Source of the DNA: Lentilactobacillus kefiri
Lineage (GTDB): Bacteria; Bacillota; Bacilli; Lactobacillales; Lactobacillaceae
NCBI RefSeq assembly: GCF_007989105.1
Contig: NZ_BJVK01000011.1
Coordinates: 1 to 64,000, forward strand
Length of the DNA stretch: 64,000 nucleotides
Direction of reading: 5' to 3'
Shown piece after piece: positions 24,646 to 35,189 of this stretch. Position 1 is the first letter of the stretch, and each line of letters opens with the position of its first letter. The notes beneath the pieces were generated by a model. The model saw only the letters and a list, made by a program, of their open reading frames with translations. It did not search any database and had not been told where the DNA came from. A program made the position numbers and the translations under genes.

Positions 24646-25980
24646 TTAAGCTAAAGCACCCATTGGGTCCCATGGCTTTAAGACAACCGGATCCTGCTTT
24701 TGGGCTTCAAGTTGAGCATCGGTAAGGTATTTCTTGTTAATAACGAATTGATAGACGAATTCATTCATCCAGTCATCGCTCATAACAAAGTAGCCTTTGG
24801 TACCAACTTTTTCTCCCCAGCTGTTTTCAACTTTCCATTTAGTTGGTTCACCGTTGACCAAATCAACACCGGTAATAACCATTGCGTGGGTCATTAAGCT
24901 TTCGCCATAATCCAAGCGCTCAGCTTTTGACATTGACAGGTCGGAGTCAAACATTTCGTCAGGTGCGTATAAGTTGGTATCCATGATTCCTTTTTTAGTA
25001 TTTGAACTTTGACCAACATCACTACCGAACCAAACGGATTCGCCATTTTGCAATTGTTTGATGGCTAACTTCTTAAGTTCGGACATTTCCAAGTTTAAAT
25101 GTTTAACGGGGCGGCCGTTGACAACGTTACCCAACATTTCAATTGTGTAGGTTTTATTGAATGGCTTGTCATCAGTTGGTGAATTAATCAATGATACGTA
25201 ATCTTCAAGATTTAAGTTGACGTATTTTTTGAAGAATTCTTGGGGTGTAATGCCGGCATCAAAATGATAGTTCTTATCTTTGTCACGGTATTCAAAATCA
25301 AATTTGGTAGCAGGTTCACCGAGTGCATAAGTTAACATGCGGTAAACTTCATTCATCATGCTGTCTTTGGTTTCGGCAATCTTTTCGTCAGAAGCTTTAT
25401 TGGCAACTAATTCCCGCAAAGCAACGGCGTCATGACGAAGTTTTAAGTTTAAAAATTTATTTAATTGAGCAGAACGACTGCTGTTAAATGTTTCAGGCAT
25501 TGCTGACTTAGGAACGATTCCGTACTTTTCAATTAATGCACACAGCATGTCCCATTGACCACCGTCTTGTTGTGGGGTAGCCATCAGCCAGGCAACTTTT
25601 CGTGAATCAAGTGGCTGATCAGCAGTTTTCAAAACATTTTCCAAGAAATAATTTGATTTTTCAAATTTATCCCAGAAGTTGGTGTAGTTTTGAGAAAGCT
25701 CAAAGTCGTCGGGAACCTTGTAGGTGTTCATCAGGTGAATCCGCATGGTGTTTAATGCGGCAAACATCCAGCAGCGGCCACTTTGCTTTTGATCGGCAAC
25801 TTTACCGGTTGAAAGATCAATTGAGAAAACGGGGGTCATTTTACCTTCTGCGGTAAAATCTTCACTACTCTCCAAAATGCCTTGGTGGGTAACGGCACGT
25901 TCAATCACTTTTGAATCTTTACGATTGTCAAGATTCTTTTGGTACTTACTAATTTGATCTAAATTAATTTCTGCTGTCAA
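24646..25980 (-). CDS. pepC: Aminopeptidase C (bleomycin hydrolase family)
   Basis: A 444-residue cytosolic cysteine aminopeptidase that trims peptides taken up by transporters such as DtpT. The catalytic Cys is in QKQSGRCWMFAALN (about 65-78), the His in THAMVITG (about 366), and the Asn in WKVENSWGEKVG (about 387). Length matches lactic acid bacterial PepC (435-450). The start is TTG at 25980 with AAGGAG about 11 nt upstream. The C-terminal VVLKPWDPMGALA is the usual self-processing arm region. Confidence 0.95.
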   Translation of the reverse strand: MTAEINLDQISKYQKNLDNRKDSKVIERAVTHQGILESSEDFTAEGKMTPVFSIDLSTGKVADQKQSGRCWMFAALNTMRIHLMNTYKVPDDFELSQNYTNFWDKFEKSNYFLENVLKTADQPLDSRKVAWLMATPQQDGGQWDMLCALIEKYGIVPKSAMPETFNSSRSAQLNKFLNLKLRHDAVALRELVANKASDEKIAETKDSMMNEVYRMLTYALGEPATKFDFEYRDKDKNYHFDAGITPQEFFKKYVNLNLEDYVSLINSPTDDKPFNKTYTIEMLGNVVNGRPVKHLNLEMSELKKLAIKQLQNGESVWFGSDVGQSSNTKKGIMDTNLYAPDEMFDSDLSMSKAERLDYGESLMTHAMVITGVDLVNGEPTKWKVENSWGEKVGTKGYFVMSDDWMNEFVYQFVINKKYLTDAQLEAQKQDPVVLKPWDPMGALA

Positions 25981-26062
25981 AAATGATCACTCTCCTTAAT
26001 AGAATATTATTTTACTCTCATTTATTAAAAAGGGCTAGTGAAGCAAAAAAATGGTAAATAAA

Positions 26063-26105
26063 AACAGCTGGCGGCAAATGTTCATCAACATGCCGTTCCA
26101 ACTGT
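26063..26105 (-). terminator. Terminator of rpiA
   Basis: Read on the minus strand, AACAGTTGG pairs with CCAGCTGTT around an inner CGGCA/TGCCG stem, followed by TTTATTTA. Confidence 0.7.
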
Positions 26106-26122
26106 TAAGATGATTTATTTCA

Positions 26123-26806
26123 TTAACGGGCTTTAATAATTTCCGGCCCATCTTTATGTCCCACGATAATTGTATTGACCAAGTCCAGGAACAGACCGTG
26201 CTCAATGATTCCAGTCATCTGATCTAATTCAAGTGCCAATTCATGAGGGTGCTTAATGTGGCCCAAATGAAGGTCGATGATGTAGTTGTCTGAGTCTGTA
26301 AGGAAATATTTATCGCCATTCATCCGAAAAACCGGGTGATAACCCTTTTTCTTTAATCGGCTGAAAAGAAGATTGCTGCCGTAGGGGATGACTTCAAGTG
26401 GAAGAGGAAATGATCCCAGTTCGTCGGCCATTTTAGTTTCGTCAACGATCCAGATGTTTTTGGTTGAATTGATTGCGACAATTTTTTCCCACAGTTGGGC
26501 GCCACCGCCACCTTTGATGCCTTGGTAATCGGGATCAATTTGATCGGCACCATCAATTGTCAAATCAATGTGATCAATTTCATTGATTGCTTTAGTTTGG
26601 ATACCCAAGCTGTGGGCTTGTTCTTTGGTGCGTTCAGAAGTCGGCACCCCAACAATTGAAAGGTGTTCTTTTTTAACCCGTTCTCCGAGTGCATTAACCA
26701 TAAACTTCATGGTTGAACCAGTGCCCAGCCCAACTACCATACCGTCTTCAATAAATTGAACAGCGGCTTCGCCAGCCAACTGTTTCAATTCGTCTTGATG
26801 TGTCAT
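26123..26806 (-). CDS. rpiA: Ribose-5-phosphate isomerase A
   Basis: A 227-residue enzyme interconverting ribose-5- and ribulose-5-phosphate in the pentose phosphate and phosphoketolase routes. [12 protein letters not shown] (about 27-38), the catalytic DGADQID (about 85-91), [12 protein letters not shown] (about 98-109) and the C-terminal GIIEHGLF are diagnostic. Length is standard. GAGGG lies before the ATG. It is divergent from dut, sharing a 144-bp control region with a repeated 12-mer. Confidence 0.96.
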   Translation of the reverse strand: MTHQDELKQLAGEAAVQFIEDGMVVGLGTGSTMKFMVNALGERVKKEHLSIVGVPTSERTKEQAHSLGIQTKAINEIDHIDLTIDGADQIDPDYQGIKGGGGAQLWEKIVAINSTKNIWIVDETKMADELGSFPLPLEVIPYGSNLLFSRLKKKGYHPVFRMNGDKYFLTDSDNYIIDLHLGHIKHPHELALELDQMTGIIEHGLFLDLVNTIIVGHKDGPEIIKAR

Positions 26807-26950
26807 TATTGTCCCTCATTTCAAAGTTGTTTAAAGGTTTTACTATACTACAATACTGCGTTATTTTAACATTTTTGTCAATCAGTGCAAACTATAAAAA
26901 CTTAGTTTATACTACAATAATAGAATATAACTCGAAAAGGAGCTAGTTAA
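26807..26950. promoter_or_regulatory. Divergent rpiA/dut control region with duplicated 12-mer
   Basis: The exact 12-mer TATACTACAATA occurs at 26844-26855 and again at 26908-26919 in the same orientation, 64 bp apart. A TTGACA lies on the minus strand at 26881-26876 as a possible rpiA -35, and TAGAAT at 26921-26926 as a possible dut -10. Which regulator would bind is unknown. Confidence 0.4.
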
Positions 26951-27490
26951 ATGAAACGTGGATTTGAAATTGTGACGAAATATGCCGAAAAAGGACTGAC
27001 TTTACCGTACCGGACAACGACCAATGCGGCCGGATACGATTTTGAAAGTGCTGAAGAAATTGTGATTCCTTCAATTTGGAAATTAAATTTTTTGAAGGTC
27101 CTGTGGGCTGTTAAACATGAAAAGGATGTCTCAGAAACGTCCATTGACAAGGCGAAGAAAGTTTTAAAACCCTTTCTGATTCCAACCGGTATTAAAGCGT
27201 ACATGCAGCCGGATGAGGTTCTCATTATTGCCAACCGATCCAGTAATCCGCTAAAAAGGGGACTTGTCATTCCAAATGGGATCGGGGTCATTGATTCGGA
27301 TTACTACAACAATTCAGGAAACGAAGGCGAGATCTTCGTTCAAATTTTGAACTTTGGGATTTCCGATATCACAATTAAAAAGGGTGAACGAATTGCTCAG
27401 GGAATCTTTATGCCATATTTATTGGCAGATCAGGACGATCAGCAAAAAAAGCAGACTCGGAATGGTGGATTTGGTTCTTCAGGCAAATAA
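26951..27490 (+). CDS. dut: dUTP diphosphatase
   Basis: A 179-residue trimeric dUTPase that hydrolyses dUTP to dUMP, keeping uracil out of DNA and feeding dTMP synthesis. The five motifs appear: AGYDFESAEE (about 27), ANRSSNPLKRGLVIPNG (about 96-112), GVIDSDYYNNSGNEGEI (about 114-130), KKGERIAQGIF, and the C-terminal RNGGFGSSG. The region 40-75 is longer than in E. coli, as in other lactobacilli (family recollection). AAGGAG precedes the ATG. Confidence 0.93.
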   Translation: MKRGFEIVTKYAEKGLTLPYRTTTNAAGYDFESAEEIVIPSIWKLNFLKVLWAVKHEKDVSETSIDKAKKVLKPFLIPTGIKAYMQPDEVLIIANRSSNPLKRGLVIPNGIGVIDSDYYNNSGNEGEIFVQILNFGISDITIKKGERIAQGIFMPYLLADQDDQQKKQTRNGGFGSSGK

Positions 27491-27543
27491 TTTATAAGAT
27501 GATGTAAAGTCGATTGTCATTCAGGCAAAGCTTATTCATAAAG

Positions 27544-27552
27544 TGCTAGAAT
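27544..27552 (+). promoter_or_regulatory. Extended -10 promoter of radA
   Basis: TGC-TAGAAT at 27544-27552, 17 bp before AAGGAG. Confidence 0.5.
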
Positions 27553-27582
27553 ATTTATAGTGTAAGTAAAAGGAGAATTTAG

Positions 27583-28956
27583 TTGGCAAAAGTTAAAACT
27601 CAATTTGTATGTCAAAACTGCGGCTACATTTCCCCAAGGTATTTGGGACGCTGTCCGAACTGTAATGAGTGGAACACCCTCGTTGAAGAAACCGTTGCAC
27701 CGAAAAACAGTACCATGGCAACAAAGAGTTTGCGGCGAAATGGCATTCATGACAACAAACCCGAAGCAATCAATAAAGTTGAATTTCACCAAGACGTTCG
27801 TTTTAAGACTGATATGGAAGAGCTCAACCGAGTTCTTGGCGGCGGGGTTGTTCCCGGATCACTGATTTTAATCGGTGGCGATCCTGGAATTGGAAAATCA
27901 ACGTTGATGCTGCAGGTTTCAGGTCAGCTTAGCAAGTCTGGTACCATATTATATGTATCCGGAGAGGAAAGTGCCTCGCAGATTAAGATGCGGGCCGATC
28001 GACTGGGTGTCAACAGTGATAACCTCTATGTTTATCCGGAAACCGATATGGACGTGATTAAGGATACAATCAATGATATGAAGCCGGATGCGGTGGTCAT
28101 TGATTCTGTTCAAACCATGCAGATTCCTGAATTGCAGTCGGCTACCGGATCGGTTGCCCAGATCAGAGAAGTAACCGCTGACCTGATGAACATTGCCAAG
28201 GGTCAGGGCATTACGGTCTTTGTTGTCGGTCATGTGACCAAGGGTGGCGCGATCGCCGGACCAAAGATTTTGGAACACATGGTGGACACTGTCCTGTATT
28301 TTGAAGGTGATTTACATCACTCATACCGAATCTTGCGAACGGTTAAGAATCGATTTGGTTCAACCAATGAATTGGGTGTGTTTGAAATGCGGACCGATGG
28401 CTTGCGCGAAGTGAAGAACCCTTCGGAAATCTTTTTGGAAGAACGGCTTAAAGATGCGACTGGATCTGCCATTGTGGTATCAATGGAAGGAACCCGGCCA
28501 ATTTTGGTTGAAATTCAGGCTTTGGTGACGGCTTCTGTATTCGGGAATGCCCAACGAACAGCTACTGGTCTTGACCGTAATCGGGTATCATTGATTATGG
28601 CAGTTTTGGAAAAGCGTGCCGGATTGATGCTTCAAAACCAGGATGCTTATTTAAAGGCTGCCGGCGGCGTTAAGCTTGATGAACCGGCAATTGATCTGGC
28701 AATCGCTGTTAGTATTGCTTCATCATACAAAAACCGGGGTACCAGTCCAACTGAGTGTTATGTCGGTGAACTTGGGCTTACCGGTGAGATTCGTCGGGTC
28801 ACCAGGATTGAACAACGGGTTGCCGAGGCACAGAAATTGGGCTTTAAACGCGTGTTGGTGCCAGCCAACAATCTTCAGGGATGGAACCCACCAAAAGGTA
28901 TCGATGTGGTGGGAGTTTCAACCCTTTCACAAGCATTAAAGCTTGCACTGGGATAA
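27583..28956 (+). CDS. radA: DNA repair protein RadA
   Basis: A 457-residue branch-migration ATPase of homologous recombination. Domains: N-terminal zinc finger ([18 protein letters not shown], residues 10-27), RecA-like core with Walker [12 protein letters not shown] (about 97-107), the RadA-specific [15 protein letters not shown] (about 255-269), and a C-terminal Lon-like domain. The start is TTG 27583, 7 nt after AAGGAG (27570-27575). It begins the long information-processing block. Confidence 0.96.
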   Translation: MAKVKTQFVCQNCGYISPRYLGRCPNCNEWNTLVEETVAPKNSTMATKSLRRNGIHDNKPEAINKVEFHQDVRFKTDMEELNRVLGGGVVPGSLILIGGDPGIGKSTLMLQVSGQLSKSGTILYVSGEESASQIKMRADRLGVNSDNLYVYPETDMDVIKDTINDMKPDAVVIDSVQTMQIPELQSATGSVAQIREVTADLMNIAKGQGITVFVVGHVTKGGAIAGPKILEHMVDTVLYFEGDLHHSYRILRTVKNRFGSTNELGVFEMRTDGLREVKNPSEIFLEERLKDATGSAIVVSMEGTRPILVEIQALVTASVFGNAQRTATGLDRNRVSLIMAVLEKRAGLMLQNQDAYLKAAGGVKLDEPAIDLAIAVSIASSYKNRGTSPTECYVGELGLTGEIRRVTRIEQRVAEAQKLGFKRVLVPANNLQGWNPPKGIDVVGVSTLSQALKLALG

Positions 28957-28979
28957 ACTAAAAATGAGAGAAGGCGAAA

Positions 28980-30155
28980 TTGTTGAAGAGAAAAAGAATT
29001 GTTAGAATTGTGTTTACGTTAGCCGGTGCTGCAATTGGTGCCAGTTATTTTCCTTTGATTTGGCTGTTATTCCAGGTCCGGTATGGAACCTTGTTCAACA
29101 ACACTGCTACAAACGCAGTTGTGGGTGCAATTATTTTTTATTTTATTTCGTTGCTGACAGGGAACTATATCTTAAAAGTCGTTGATCGAATGGAAGCCCG
29201 TTTAACCAAGCAGAGTCCGTTATCGTTGTTCTTTGGAACATTGGGACTTATTGTCGGTTTAGTGGTTGCTATTTTGATCTCGATTGTGTTCTTTAGAACT
29301 CAGACATTCTTCTTGAATACAATGATCCCAACGATTTTGATGTTGGTATTGGGATATTTTGGATTCAGAATTGGAAACACTCAAAGCGATCGTTGGCGAA
29401 AGATGTTTCAATCTCGACGAAAGTCGGAGAATGCCAAAGAAAAAGATGAAAAGATTATTGATAAGCCCGTTGATAAGAATTATCACCACTATAAAATTCT
29501 TGATACCAATATTTTAATTGACGGTCGGATTTACGACGTTGTTAAAACCGGGTTTATTGAAGGGACATTGTTAGTACCAAAGTTTGTGTTGTATGAACTT
29601 CAGTACATTGCCGACTCCAGTGACAGTGTCAAACGGGTTCGTGGCCGTCGTGGCTTGGATATTTTGAACAAACTTCAAAATGAAAAATTAATTCCAATTG
29701 AGATTTACGAAAAGGATTATGAAGACATTCCAGAAGTTGATAGTAAGTTGATCCAACTTGCCAAAGATGTTGATGGTGTTATCATCACCAATGATTTCAA
29801 CTTGAACAAGGTCATTCAGTTCCAAAACGTTAAGGTGTTCAATATTAATGCTCTGGCCAATTCACTTCGTCAGAAGATTTTACCCGGCCAGAAATTGAAC
29901 GTCATGGTTGTCAAAAACGGAACTGAACGGCAGCAGGGTGTTGCCTACCTTGATGACGGCACAATGGTTGTTGTTGAAGACGGTCGTTACTTCTTAAATG
30001 ATCACATTGATGTGGTTGTTACCAGCGCGATCCAAACCGATGCCGGAAAGATGGTTTTTGCCCGTCCTGAGCATTCCACCAAGAATATTACCGATAAAAA
30101 TGATTCGGGGAAGAATAATGGCAACGGAAAAAACAGCTCCAATAGCAAGAAGTAG
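28980..30155 (+). CDS. yacL: PIN/TRAM-domain membrane protein (YacL family)
   Basis: A 391-residue membrane-anchored putative nuclease. Four hydrophobic segments lie in residues 1-130. A PIN domain follows (about 165-290), with acidic residues in KILDTNILIDGRIYDV and VDGVIITNDFNLNK. A TRAM RNA-binding domain covers about 295-355. The tail is rich in Asn, Ser and Lys. Two consecutive TTG codons (28980, 28983) follow AAGG; either may be the start. The place between radA and gltX is that of B. subtilis yacL. RNA is the probable substrate. Confidence 0.88.
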   Translation: MLKRKRIVRIVFTLAGAAIGASYFPLIWLLFQVRYGTLFNNTATNAVVGAIIFYFISLLTGNYILKVVDRMEARLTKQSPLSLFFGTLGLIVGLVVAILISIVFFRTQTFFLNTMIPTILMLVLGYFGFRIGNTQSDRWRKMFQSRRKSENAKEKDEKIIDKPVDKNYHHYKILDTNILIDGRIYDVVKTGFIEGTLLVPKFVLYELQYIADSSDSVKRVRGRRGLDILNKLQNEKLIPIEIYEKDYEDIPEVDSKLIQLAKDVDGVIITNDFNLNKVIQFQNVKVFNINALANSLRQKILPGQKLNVMVVKNGTERQQGVAYLDDGTMVVVEDGRYFLNDHIDVVVTSAIQTDAGKMVFARPEHSTKNITDKNDSGKNNGNGKNSSNSKK

Positions 30156-30242
30156 CTTTGCTCCCTTTATTTTTAGCAGCGTTCATTGTACACTTAAAAT
30201 ATTGACAAAATTTTGATTAATTTTAGAAAGAGGCGTTATACA

Positions 30243-31736
30243 TTGGCAAACAATGCAATTCGAGTTCGTTATGCTCCAAGTCCTACAGGTCACCTGCATA
30301 TCGGAAATGCACGTACAGCCATTTTCAACTATTTATTTGCCCGTCATAACAAGGGTAAGTTCATTATCCGGATCGAGGATACCGATACCAAGAGAAACGT
30401 TGCTGACGGTGAAAAGAGTCAGCTTGACAATTTGAAATGGCTCGGTCTTGACTGGGATGAAGGTCCCGATGTTGGCGGTGATTATGGTCCATATCGTCAA
30501 TCTGAACGAAAAGATATTTATACACCACTTATTCAGCAGTTGATGGATGAGGGGAAAGCATATGAATCATACCGGACCGAGGAGCAGTTAACTGCCGATC
30601 GTGATGCTCAAAAGGCACGCGGTGAAATGCCTCATTATGAATATGAGTACGCCGGAATGACCGAAGACGAAAAGGCTCAAGCAATTGCCGATGCAAAAGC
30701 CAAGGGCTTAAAACCAGTTATTCGTTTCCGCGTTCCCAAGAATCATGATTACACATGGGATGATATCGTTAAGGGCAAGGTTTCATTTAACTCTGATACC
30801 ATTGGCGGTGACTTTGTCATTCGTAAACGTGATGGCATGCCAACTTATAACTTTGCCGTTGTTTGTGACGACCATTTGATGAAAATCAGTCATGTCTTCC
30901 GTGGTGACGACCATGTTGCCAACACCCCAAAGCAATTGATGATCTATGAAGCATTTGGCTGGAAAGCACCAAAATTTGGCCACATGAGTCTGATTATCAG
31001 TGCCGATACCGGTAAGAAGTTAAGTAAACGTGACGAATCAGTTCTTCAGTTTATCGAACAGTATCGTAAATTGGGTTACCTTCCCGATGCTATGTTCAAC
31101 TTCATCTTGTTGTTGGGCTGGTCACCAGTTGGTGAAGATGAAATCTTTAATAAAAAAGAATTCATCAAGATGTACGATGAAACTCGTTTGAGTAAATCTC
31201 CTGCCAAGTTTGATTCTAAAAAGTTGGAATGGATTAACAACCAGTACGTTAAAAAGGCCGATGACAGCACCATCGTTGATTTGGCTTTGCGTCAACTGAT
31301 TGCAGGGGGCAACATTCCTGAAAATCCAGACAATAAGACAATTGAGTGGGCTCGTCAGCTGATCATGCTTTACAAGCGTGAAATGAGCTACATGGCTCAA
31401 ATCAATGATATGGCTTCCGTGTTCTTCGAAGAACCTGATCAAATTGATGGTGATGCGTTGGCAGAAATTTCCAATGACACTGCACCCGTCGTTTTGAAAG
31501 AATTTCTTGCCAGAATTCAAAAACTTGATATTTTTGATTCCGTTGAGATCTTCAAGACAATCAAGGCTATCCAAAAGGATACCAAGATTAAGGGACGTCA
31601 ATTATGGATGCCAATCAGAATTGCCGTTACCCATGAGATGCACGGTCCTGAATTACCAGAGTCCGTTGAACTTGTTGGTAAGCAAAAAGCAATTGAGCAT
31701 ATTAAAGAAACTTTAGCCCAAATTGATAAAGCTTAA
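30243..31736 (+). CDS. gltX: Glutamyl-tRNA synthetase
   Basis: A 497-residue class I synthetase charging tRNA-Glu, and in bacteria lacking GlnRS also tRNA-Gln. [20 protein letters not shown] (about 7-26) holds the HIGH signature, and KKLSKRDES (about 260) the KMSKS equivalent. Length is typical (about 495). The TTG at 30243 is preferred: it follows GAAAGAGG with 9-nt spacing, and the protein then begins [14 protein letters not shown] as in homologues. An upstream in-frame ATT/ATG region to 30213 lacks a ribosome site. Confidence 0.95.
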   Translation: MANNAIRVRYAPSPTGHLHIGNARTAIFNYLFARHNKGKFIIRIEDTDTKRNVADGEKSQLDNLKWLGLDWDEGPDVGGDYGPYRQSERKDIYTPLIQQLMDEGKAYESYRTEEQLTADRDAQKARGEMPHYEYEYAGMTEDEKAQAIADAKAKGLKPVIRFRVPKNHDYTWDDIVKGKVSFNSDTIGGDFVIRKRDGMPTYNFAVVCDDHLMKISHVFRGDDHVANTPKQLMIYEAFGWKAPKFGHMSLIISADTGKKLSKRDESVLQFIEQYRKLGYLPDAMFNFILLLGWSPVGEDEIFNKKEFIKMYDETRLSKSPAKFDSKKLEWINNQYVKKADDSTIVDLALRQLIAGGNIPENPDNKTIEWARQLIMLYKREMSYMAQINDMASVFFEEPDQIDGDALAEISNDTAPVVLKEFLARIQKLDIFDSVEIFKTIKAIQKDTKIKGRQLWMPIRIAVTHEMHGPELPESVELVGKQKAIEHIKETLAQIDKA

Positions 31737-31763
31737 TTTATAAAAAATATTATTGATTCGATT

Positions 31764-31796
31764 GGTCTCGTTGCATTTACAGCGAGACCTTTTATT
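31764..31796 (+). terminator. Terminator after gltX
   Basis: GGTCTCG pairs with CGAGACC (31764-31770, 31783-31789), followed by TTTTATT. Confidence 0.72.
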
Positions 31797-31876
31797 ATGG
31801 ATTATAGTTATCGTAATAAAAAAGTACGAATTATGATATTATTTGAGTATATAAAGATAAAAGAGAGGAATTCGAA

Positions 31877-33283
31877 ATGTTGCAGATATTTAATACCCTC
31901 ACACGAAAAAAAGAAAAATTTGAACCGATCACCCCAGGTGTCGTAAAAATGTATGTCTGTGGCCCAACTGTGTACAATTACATTCACATCGGAAATGCCA
32001 GAAGCGCGATCGCCTTTGATACTGTCCGCAGATACTTGGAGTATCGAGGGTATAAGGTGAAGTACGTTTCGAATTTTACTGATGTTGATGACAAGATGAT
32101 TAACGCGGCTCGTGAAAATCACACAACTGTGGAAGCGATTGCGGATAAATATATTAAGGCATTTATGCAGGATACTGCTGCCTTGAATATTTCCAGTGAT
32201 GTGATTCATCCACGGGCAACCCAAAATATTCCTGAAATCATTGATTTTGTAAAGAAACTCGTTGATAAGGGATATGCCTACAATGTTGACGGTGACGTTT
32301 ATTTCCGGGCACGAAAATTTCCGAGCTATGGTGCTTTGCCACATATCAATGTTGACCAACTTGAAATTGGGGCCAGTCAGCATGTTAGTTCCGAAGAGAT
32401 GGCCAAAAAGGAAGATCCAATTGATTTTGCACTCTGGAAGAAATCCAAGGGTGATGAGATTTCATGGGATTCTCCATGGGGAAAGGGTCGTCCCGGCTGG
32501 CACATTGAGTGCTCCGTCATGTCCACCAAGTACCTGGGTAAAACCATTGATATCCATGGTGGCGGTGAAGATTTAATTTTCCCACACCATGAAAACGAAC
32601 GTGCTCAAAGTGAAGCCAACACTGGTCAAACCTTTGTTAACTACTGGATGCACAATGGTTTCGTTACAATTGGTGATGACAACGAAAAGATGAGCAAGTC
32701 CCTTGGCAACTTTATTACGGTTCATGATTTGTTAAAGAACCTGGACGGTCAGGTTATTCGCCTGTTGATGTCGACAACTCATTACCGTCGGCCGATTCAA
32801 TACAGTGATGCCAGCGTTCAAGAAGCCAGCAGTAATCTGAAAAAAATTCAGACTGCATTTAATAATCTGACTTACCGTCTTCACAATGCTGATGAAGGTG
32901 ATGATCCTAAGACTGACCAGGAAGTTCGCCAGATTGTTGCCGACTTTACCGATGCCATGGACGATGATTTCAACGTTCAAAATGGGATTGCTGCCGTTTA
33001 TGAGTTGGCGAAATTTGCCAATACTTACAGCGAAAGAGAAACAGTATTCAAACTCAGCCTTCAGTTCATTATTAATACCCTGCGCGAACTGTCAGGGGTC
33101 TTTGGTATCAAGCTGGAACAGACTGAATTAAAAGATGATGAAATTTGGGCCTTGATTCATGAACGTGAACAAGCCCGTCATGACAAAGATTTCATCCGAA
33201 GTGATGAGATCCGGGAAGAATTAAAAGCCCGTGGCATTGTATTGGAAGATACCCCACAAGGCACCCGGTTTAGAAAGGAATAA
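31877..33283 (+). CDS. cysS: Cysteinyl-tRNA synthetase
   Basis: A 468-residue class I synthetase for tRNA-Cys. [20 protein letters not shown] (about 25-44) contains the zinc cysteine and the HIGH motif; GWHIECSVM (about 206-214) and FPHHENE (about 235-241) complete the zinc site. [11 protein letters not shown] (about 265-275) is KMSKS. Length is typical. GAGAGGAA precedes the ATG. A possible promoter lies between 31800 and 31850, but its boxes are poor. It starts the cysS-mrnC-rlmB-yacP group. Confidence 0.96.
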   Translation: MLQIFNTLTRKKEKFEPITPGVVKMYVCGPTVYNYIHIGNARSAIAFDTVRRYLEYRGYKVKYVSNFTDVDDKMINAARENHTTVEAIADKYIKAFMQDTAALNISSDVIHPRATQNIPEIIDFVKKLVDKGYAYNVDGDVYFRARKFPSYGALPHINVDQLEIGASQHVSSEEMAKKEDPIDFALWKKSKGDEISWDSPWGKGRPGWHIECSVMSTKYLGKTIDIHGGGEDLIFPHHENERAQSEANTGQTFVNYWMHNGFVTIGDDNEKMSKSLGNFITVHDLLKNLDGQVIRLLMSTTHYRRPIQYSDASVQEASSNLKKIQTAFNNLTYRLHNADEGDDPKTDQEVRQIVADFTDAMDDDFNVQNGIAAVYELAKFANTYSERETVFKLSLQFIINTLRELSGVFGIKLEQTELKDDEIWALIHEREQARHDKDFIRSDEIREELKARGIVLEDTPQGTRFRKE

Positions 33284-33291
33284 CAAGTTTA

Positions 33292-33702
33292 ATGATTGAT
33301 AATTTTGCCCAGTTAAACGGAATCGCCTTGGCATATATGGGGGATGCAGCTTACGAAGTCTTTATCCGTAGACATTTGATCGCCCAGGGTCTAACAAAGC
33401 CAAAACGTCTGCAGCACGTTGCAACCAACTATGTTTCTGCAAAAGCCCAAGCGGCCTTGATTGATTTAATGGAAACTGATGGCCTGCTTAATGAAACCGA
33501 ATGGGACTATTTTAAACGCGGTCGAAACGCGAACAGTCACACCCATGCCAAGAACACCGATGTGATTACTTACCGCATTTCAACCGGCTTTGAAGCAGTA
33601 TTTGGTTACCTGTCTTTGAGTGACCAAAATGATCGAATGAAAGAAATTGCAGACTGGTGCATTAAGCAGGTAGAAAGTGGGAACCTTAAACATGAAGAAT
33701 GA
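33292..33702 (+). CDS. mrnC: Mini-ribonuclease III
   Basis: A 136-residue RNase III catalytic domain without the double-stranded RNA-binding domain; in Bacillus it matures 23S rRNA ends. [17 protein letters not shown] (about 12-28) has the catalytic Asp and Glu, and [14 protein letters not shown] (about 75-88) is a family hallmark. It starts 8 bp after cysS and overlaps rlmB by 11 bp. Confidence 0.93.
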   Translation: MIDNFAQLNGIALAYMGDAAYEVFIRRHLIAQGLTKPKRLQHVATNYVSAKAQAALIDLMETDGLLNETEWDYFKRGRNANSHTHAKNTDVITYRISTGFEAVFGYLSLSDQNDRMKEIADWCIKQVESGNLKHEE

Positions 33703-34483
33703 TAAGCGGAATCAGGAACATCAAAATGATAATGAGGATCACAGTGAAGAATTTGTGATCGGCCGACACCCCGTTGTTGCAGCATTGAAGAGCGACAATC
33801 CGGTCAACAAGCTGTTTATTCAATCGGGAATTAAAGATGATGATAATATCATCTCTGAAATTATGAAGTTGGCTCACAAAAAGCGCTTGGTAATTTCAAA
33901 AGTTCCCAAGCAAAAGCTGGATAAATTATCCAACAATCAGAACCATCAGGGCGTTGTCTTATCAATTGCGGCATTCAAATATGCAACAATCGCTGAACTA
34001 TTTGCTAATGCCAAGAAGCAGGAAGCTGAACCATTCTTTGTGATTCTTGATAATATTGAAGATCCTCATAATCTTGGATCAATTATTCGGACGGCTGATG
34101 CTGCCGGGGTTTCCGGTATTATCATTCCCAAGCATCGAGCAGTTGGTTTGACTGCAACGGTTTCCAAGACATCCGCCGGAGCCATTGAAAGAGTGCCGGT
34201 TGCCCGGGTTACCAATCTTTCAGCAACCATCAAAGAGTTGAAACAACGTGGCATGTGGGTCTTTGGAACCGACATCTCTGGAACTGATTATCGTCGTTGG
34301 GATGCCAAAGGTTCAGTAGCCGTCATTATTGGTAATGAGGGAAAGGGCATTTCGCCATTGCTTAAAAAGCAGGTCGATGAAATGCTGACGATTCCGATGA
34401 TTGGTGACATTCAAAGCTTGAATGCCAGCGTTGCGGCAAGTATCCTGATTTATCAAGGCTTTAATTCCCGTCATCCACTATAA
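33692..34483 (+). CDS. rlmB: 23S rRNA (guanosine-2'-O)-methyltransferase RlmB
   Basis: A 263-residue SPOUT methyltransferase that modifies G2251 in the peptidyl-transferase P loop (role from the family). After an acidic, charged N-terminal tail comes the L30e-like substrate domain ([13 protein letters not shown]). The SPOUT core follows: [21 protein letters not shown] (motif 1, about 112-132), [11 protein letters not shown] (about 212-222) and the knot motif [19 protein letters not shown] 33692 is chosen; a GTG at 33677 forms part of the ribosome site. Confidence 0.94.
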   Translation: MKNDKRNQEHQNDNEDHSEEFVIGRHPVVAALKSDNPVNKLFIQSGIKDDDNIISEIMKLAHKKRLVISKVPKQKLDKLSNNQNHQGVVLSIAAFKYATIAELFANAKKQEAEPFFVILDNIEDPHNLGSIIRTADAAGVSGIIIPKHRAVGLTATVSKTSAGAIERVPVARVTNLSATIKELKQRGMWVFGTDISGTDYRRWDAKGSVAVIIGNEGKGISPLLKKQVDEMLTIPMIGDIQSLNASVAASILIYQGFNSRHPL

Positions 34484-34508
34484 AAATAATTGAAGCCGGT
34501 GATGAATA

Positions 34509-35042
34509 ATGAAAGAAGACCTTTTAATAGTTGATGCTTACAACATGATTGGCAACTGGCCTCATTTGAACAAACTTAAGCAGGCAAATCGGTTGGAAGA
34601 CGCAAGAGAGGAGCTTTTGGCCGAATTGTCGGAGTATAAAAAGTATCGGGACATCAATATGATTGTGGTTTTTGATGCCATGTATGTTCCGGGAAATTCT
34701 AAGAGCTTTCGCAAGTTTGACATGGAAATCGTCTGGACAAGCAAGGATCAAACTGCCGACAGCTATATTGAAGCCTTGGCCCATCGAAAGCAAAATCGAT
34801 TTACCCAAGTGATCGTTGCCACCAGTGACCAGGCTGAGCAGTGGACGATTTTTGCTGCCGGCGCATTAAGAATCCCGGCACGAGAACTTCTCCGGGATGT
34901 TAAACGCGCTAAGCAGGAAGTGGATACCGAAGCTCGAAAGATGACTGATAAAGGCGAAGTCTTCAGACATACACCTTTTGATGCCAAACAGTTGCTTGAA
35001 TTGGAAAAGCTCAGAGATAAAATGATGCATGATGATCAATAA
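34509..35042 (+). CDS. rae1: NYN-domain ribosome-associated endonuclease (YacP/Rae1)
   Basis: A 177-residue PIN-like NYN nuclease. LLIVDAYNMIGNWP (about 5-18) carries the first acidic residue, VVFDAMYVPG the second, and ADSYIEAL and VATSDQAEQ the remaining ones. In Bacillus, Rae1 cleaves mRNA at the ribosomal A site. Length (about 170) and position after rlmB agree with yacP. Gap to rlmB is 25 bp. Confidence 0.9.
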   Translation: MKEDLLIVDAYNMIGNWPHLNKLKQANRLEDAREELLAELSEYKKYRDINMIVVFDAMYVPGNSKSFRKFDMEIVWTSKDQTADSYIEALAHRKQNRFTQVIVATSDQAEQWTIFAAGALRIPARELLRDVKRAKQEVDTEARKMTDKGEVFRHTPFDAKQLLELEKLRDKMMHDDQ

Positions 35043-35116
35043 AAATATCATTATTCTGATATTTTGAAATTGGTATAGGTATCATTTCAGGATAGTGAAC
35101 AGCGGTTCGTCTTGTC

Positions 35117-35145
35117 GATAACGTTCTTCTTCGTTAATCTTTTTT
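35117..35145 (+). terminator. Possible attenuator in the sigH leader
   Basis: GATAACG pairs with CGTTAATC (one bulged A; 35117-35123, 35132-35139), followed by TTTTTTG. It lies 45 bp before the sigH start. It may terminate read-through from rae1 or attenuate sigH. Confidence 0.45.
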
Positions 35146-35189
35146 GTATTCGAAAAATTGATTATAACCATAACGAAGGGAAGACAAAA

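Noticed and set aside
30212-30235. TTGACA as a promoter for gltX
   Set aside because: A good -35 is followed at 17 bp by AGAAAG, which is the ribosome-site region and not a -10 element.
31737-31876. T-box riboswitch before cysS
   Set aside because: The 140-bp space holds the gltX terminator and no T-box sequence or specifier loop; it is too short for a T-box.
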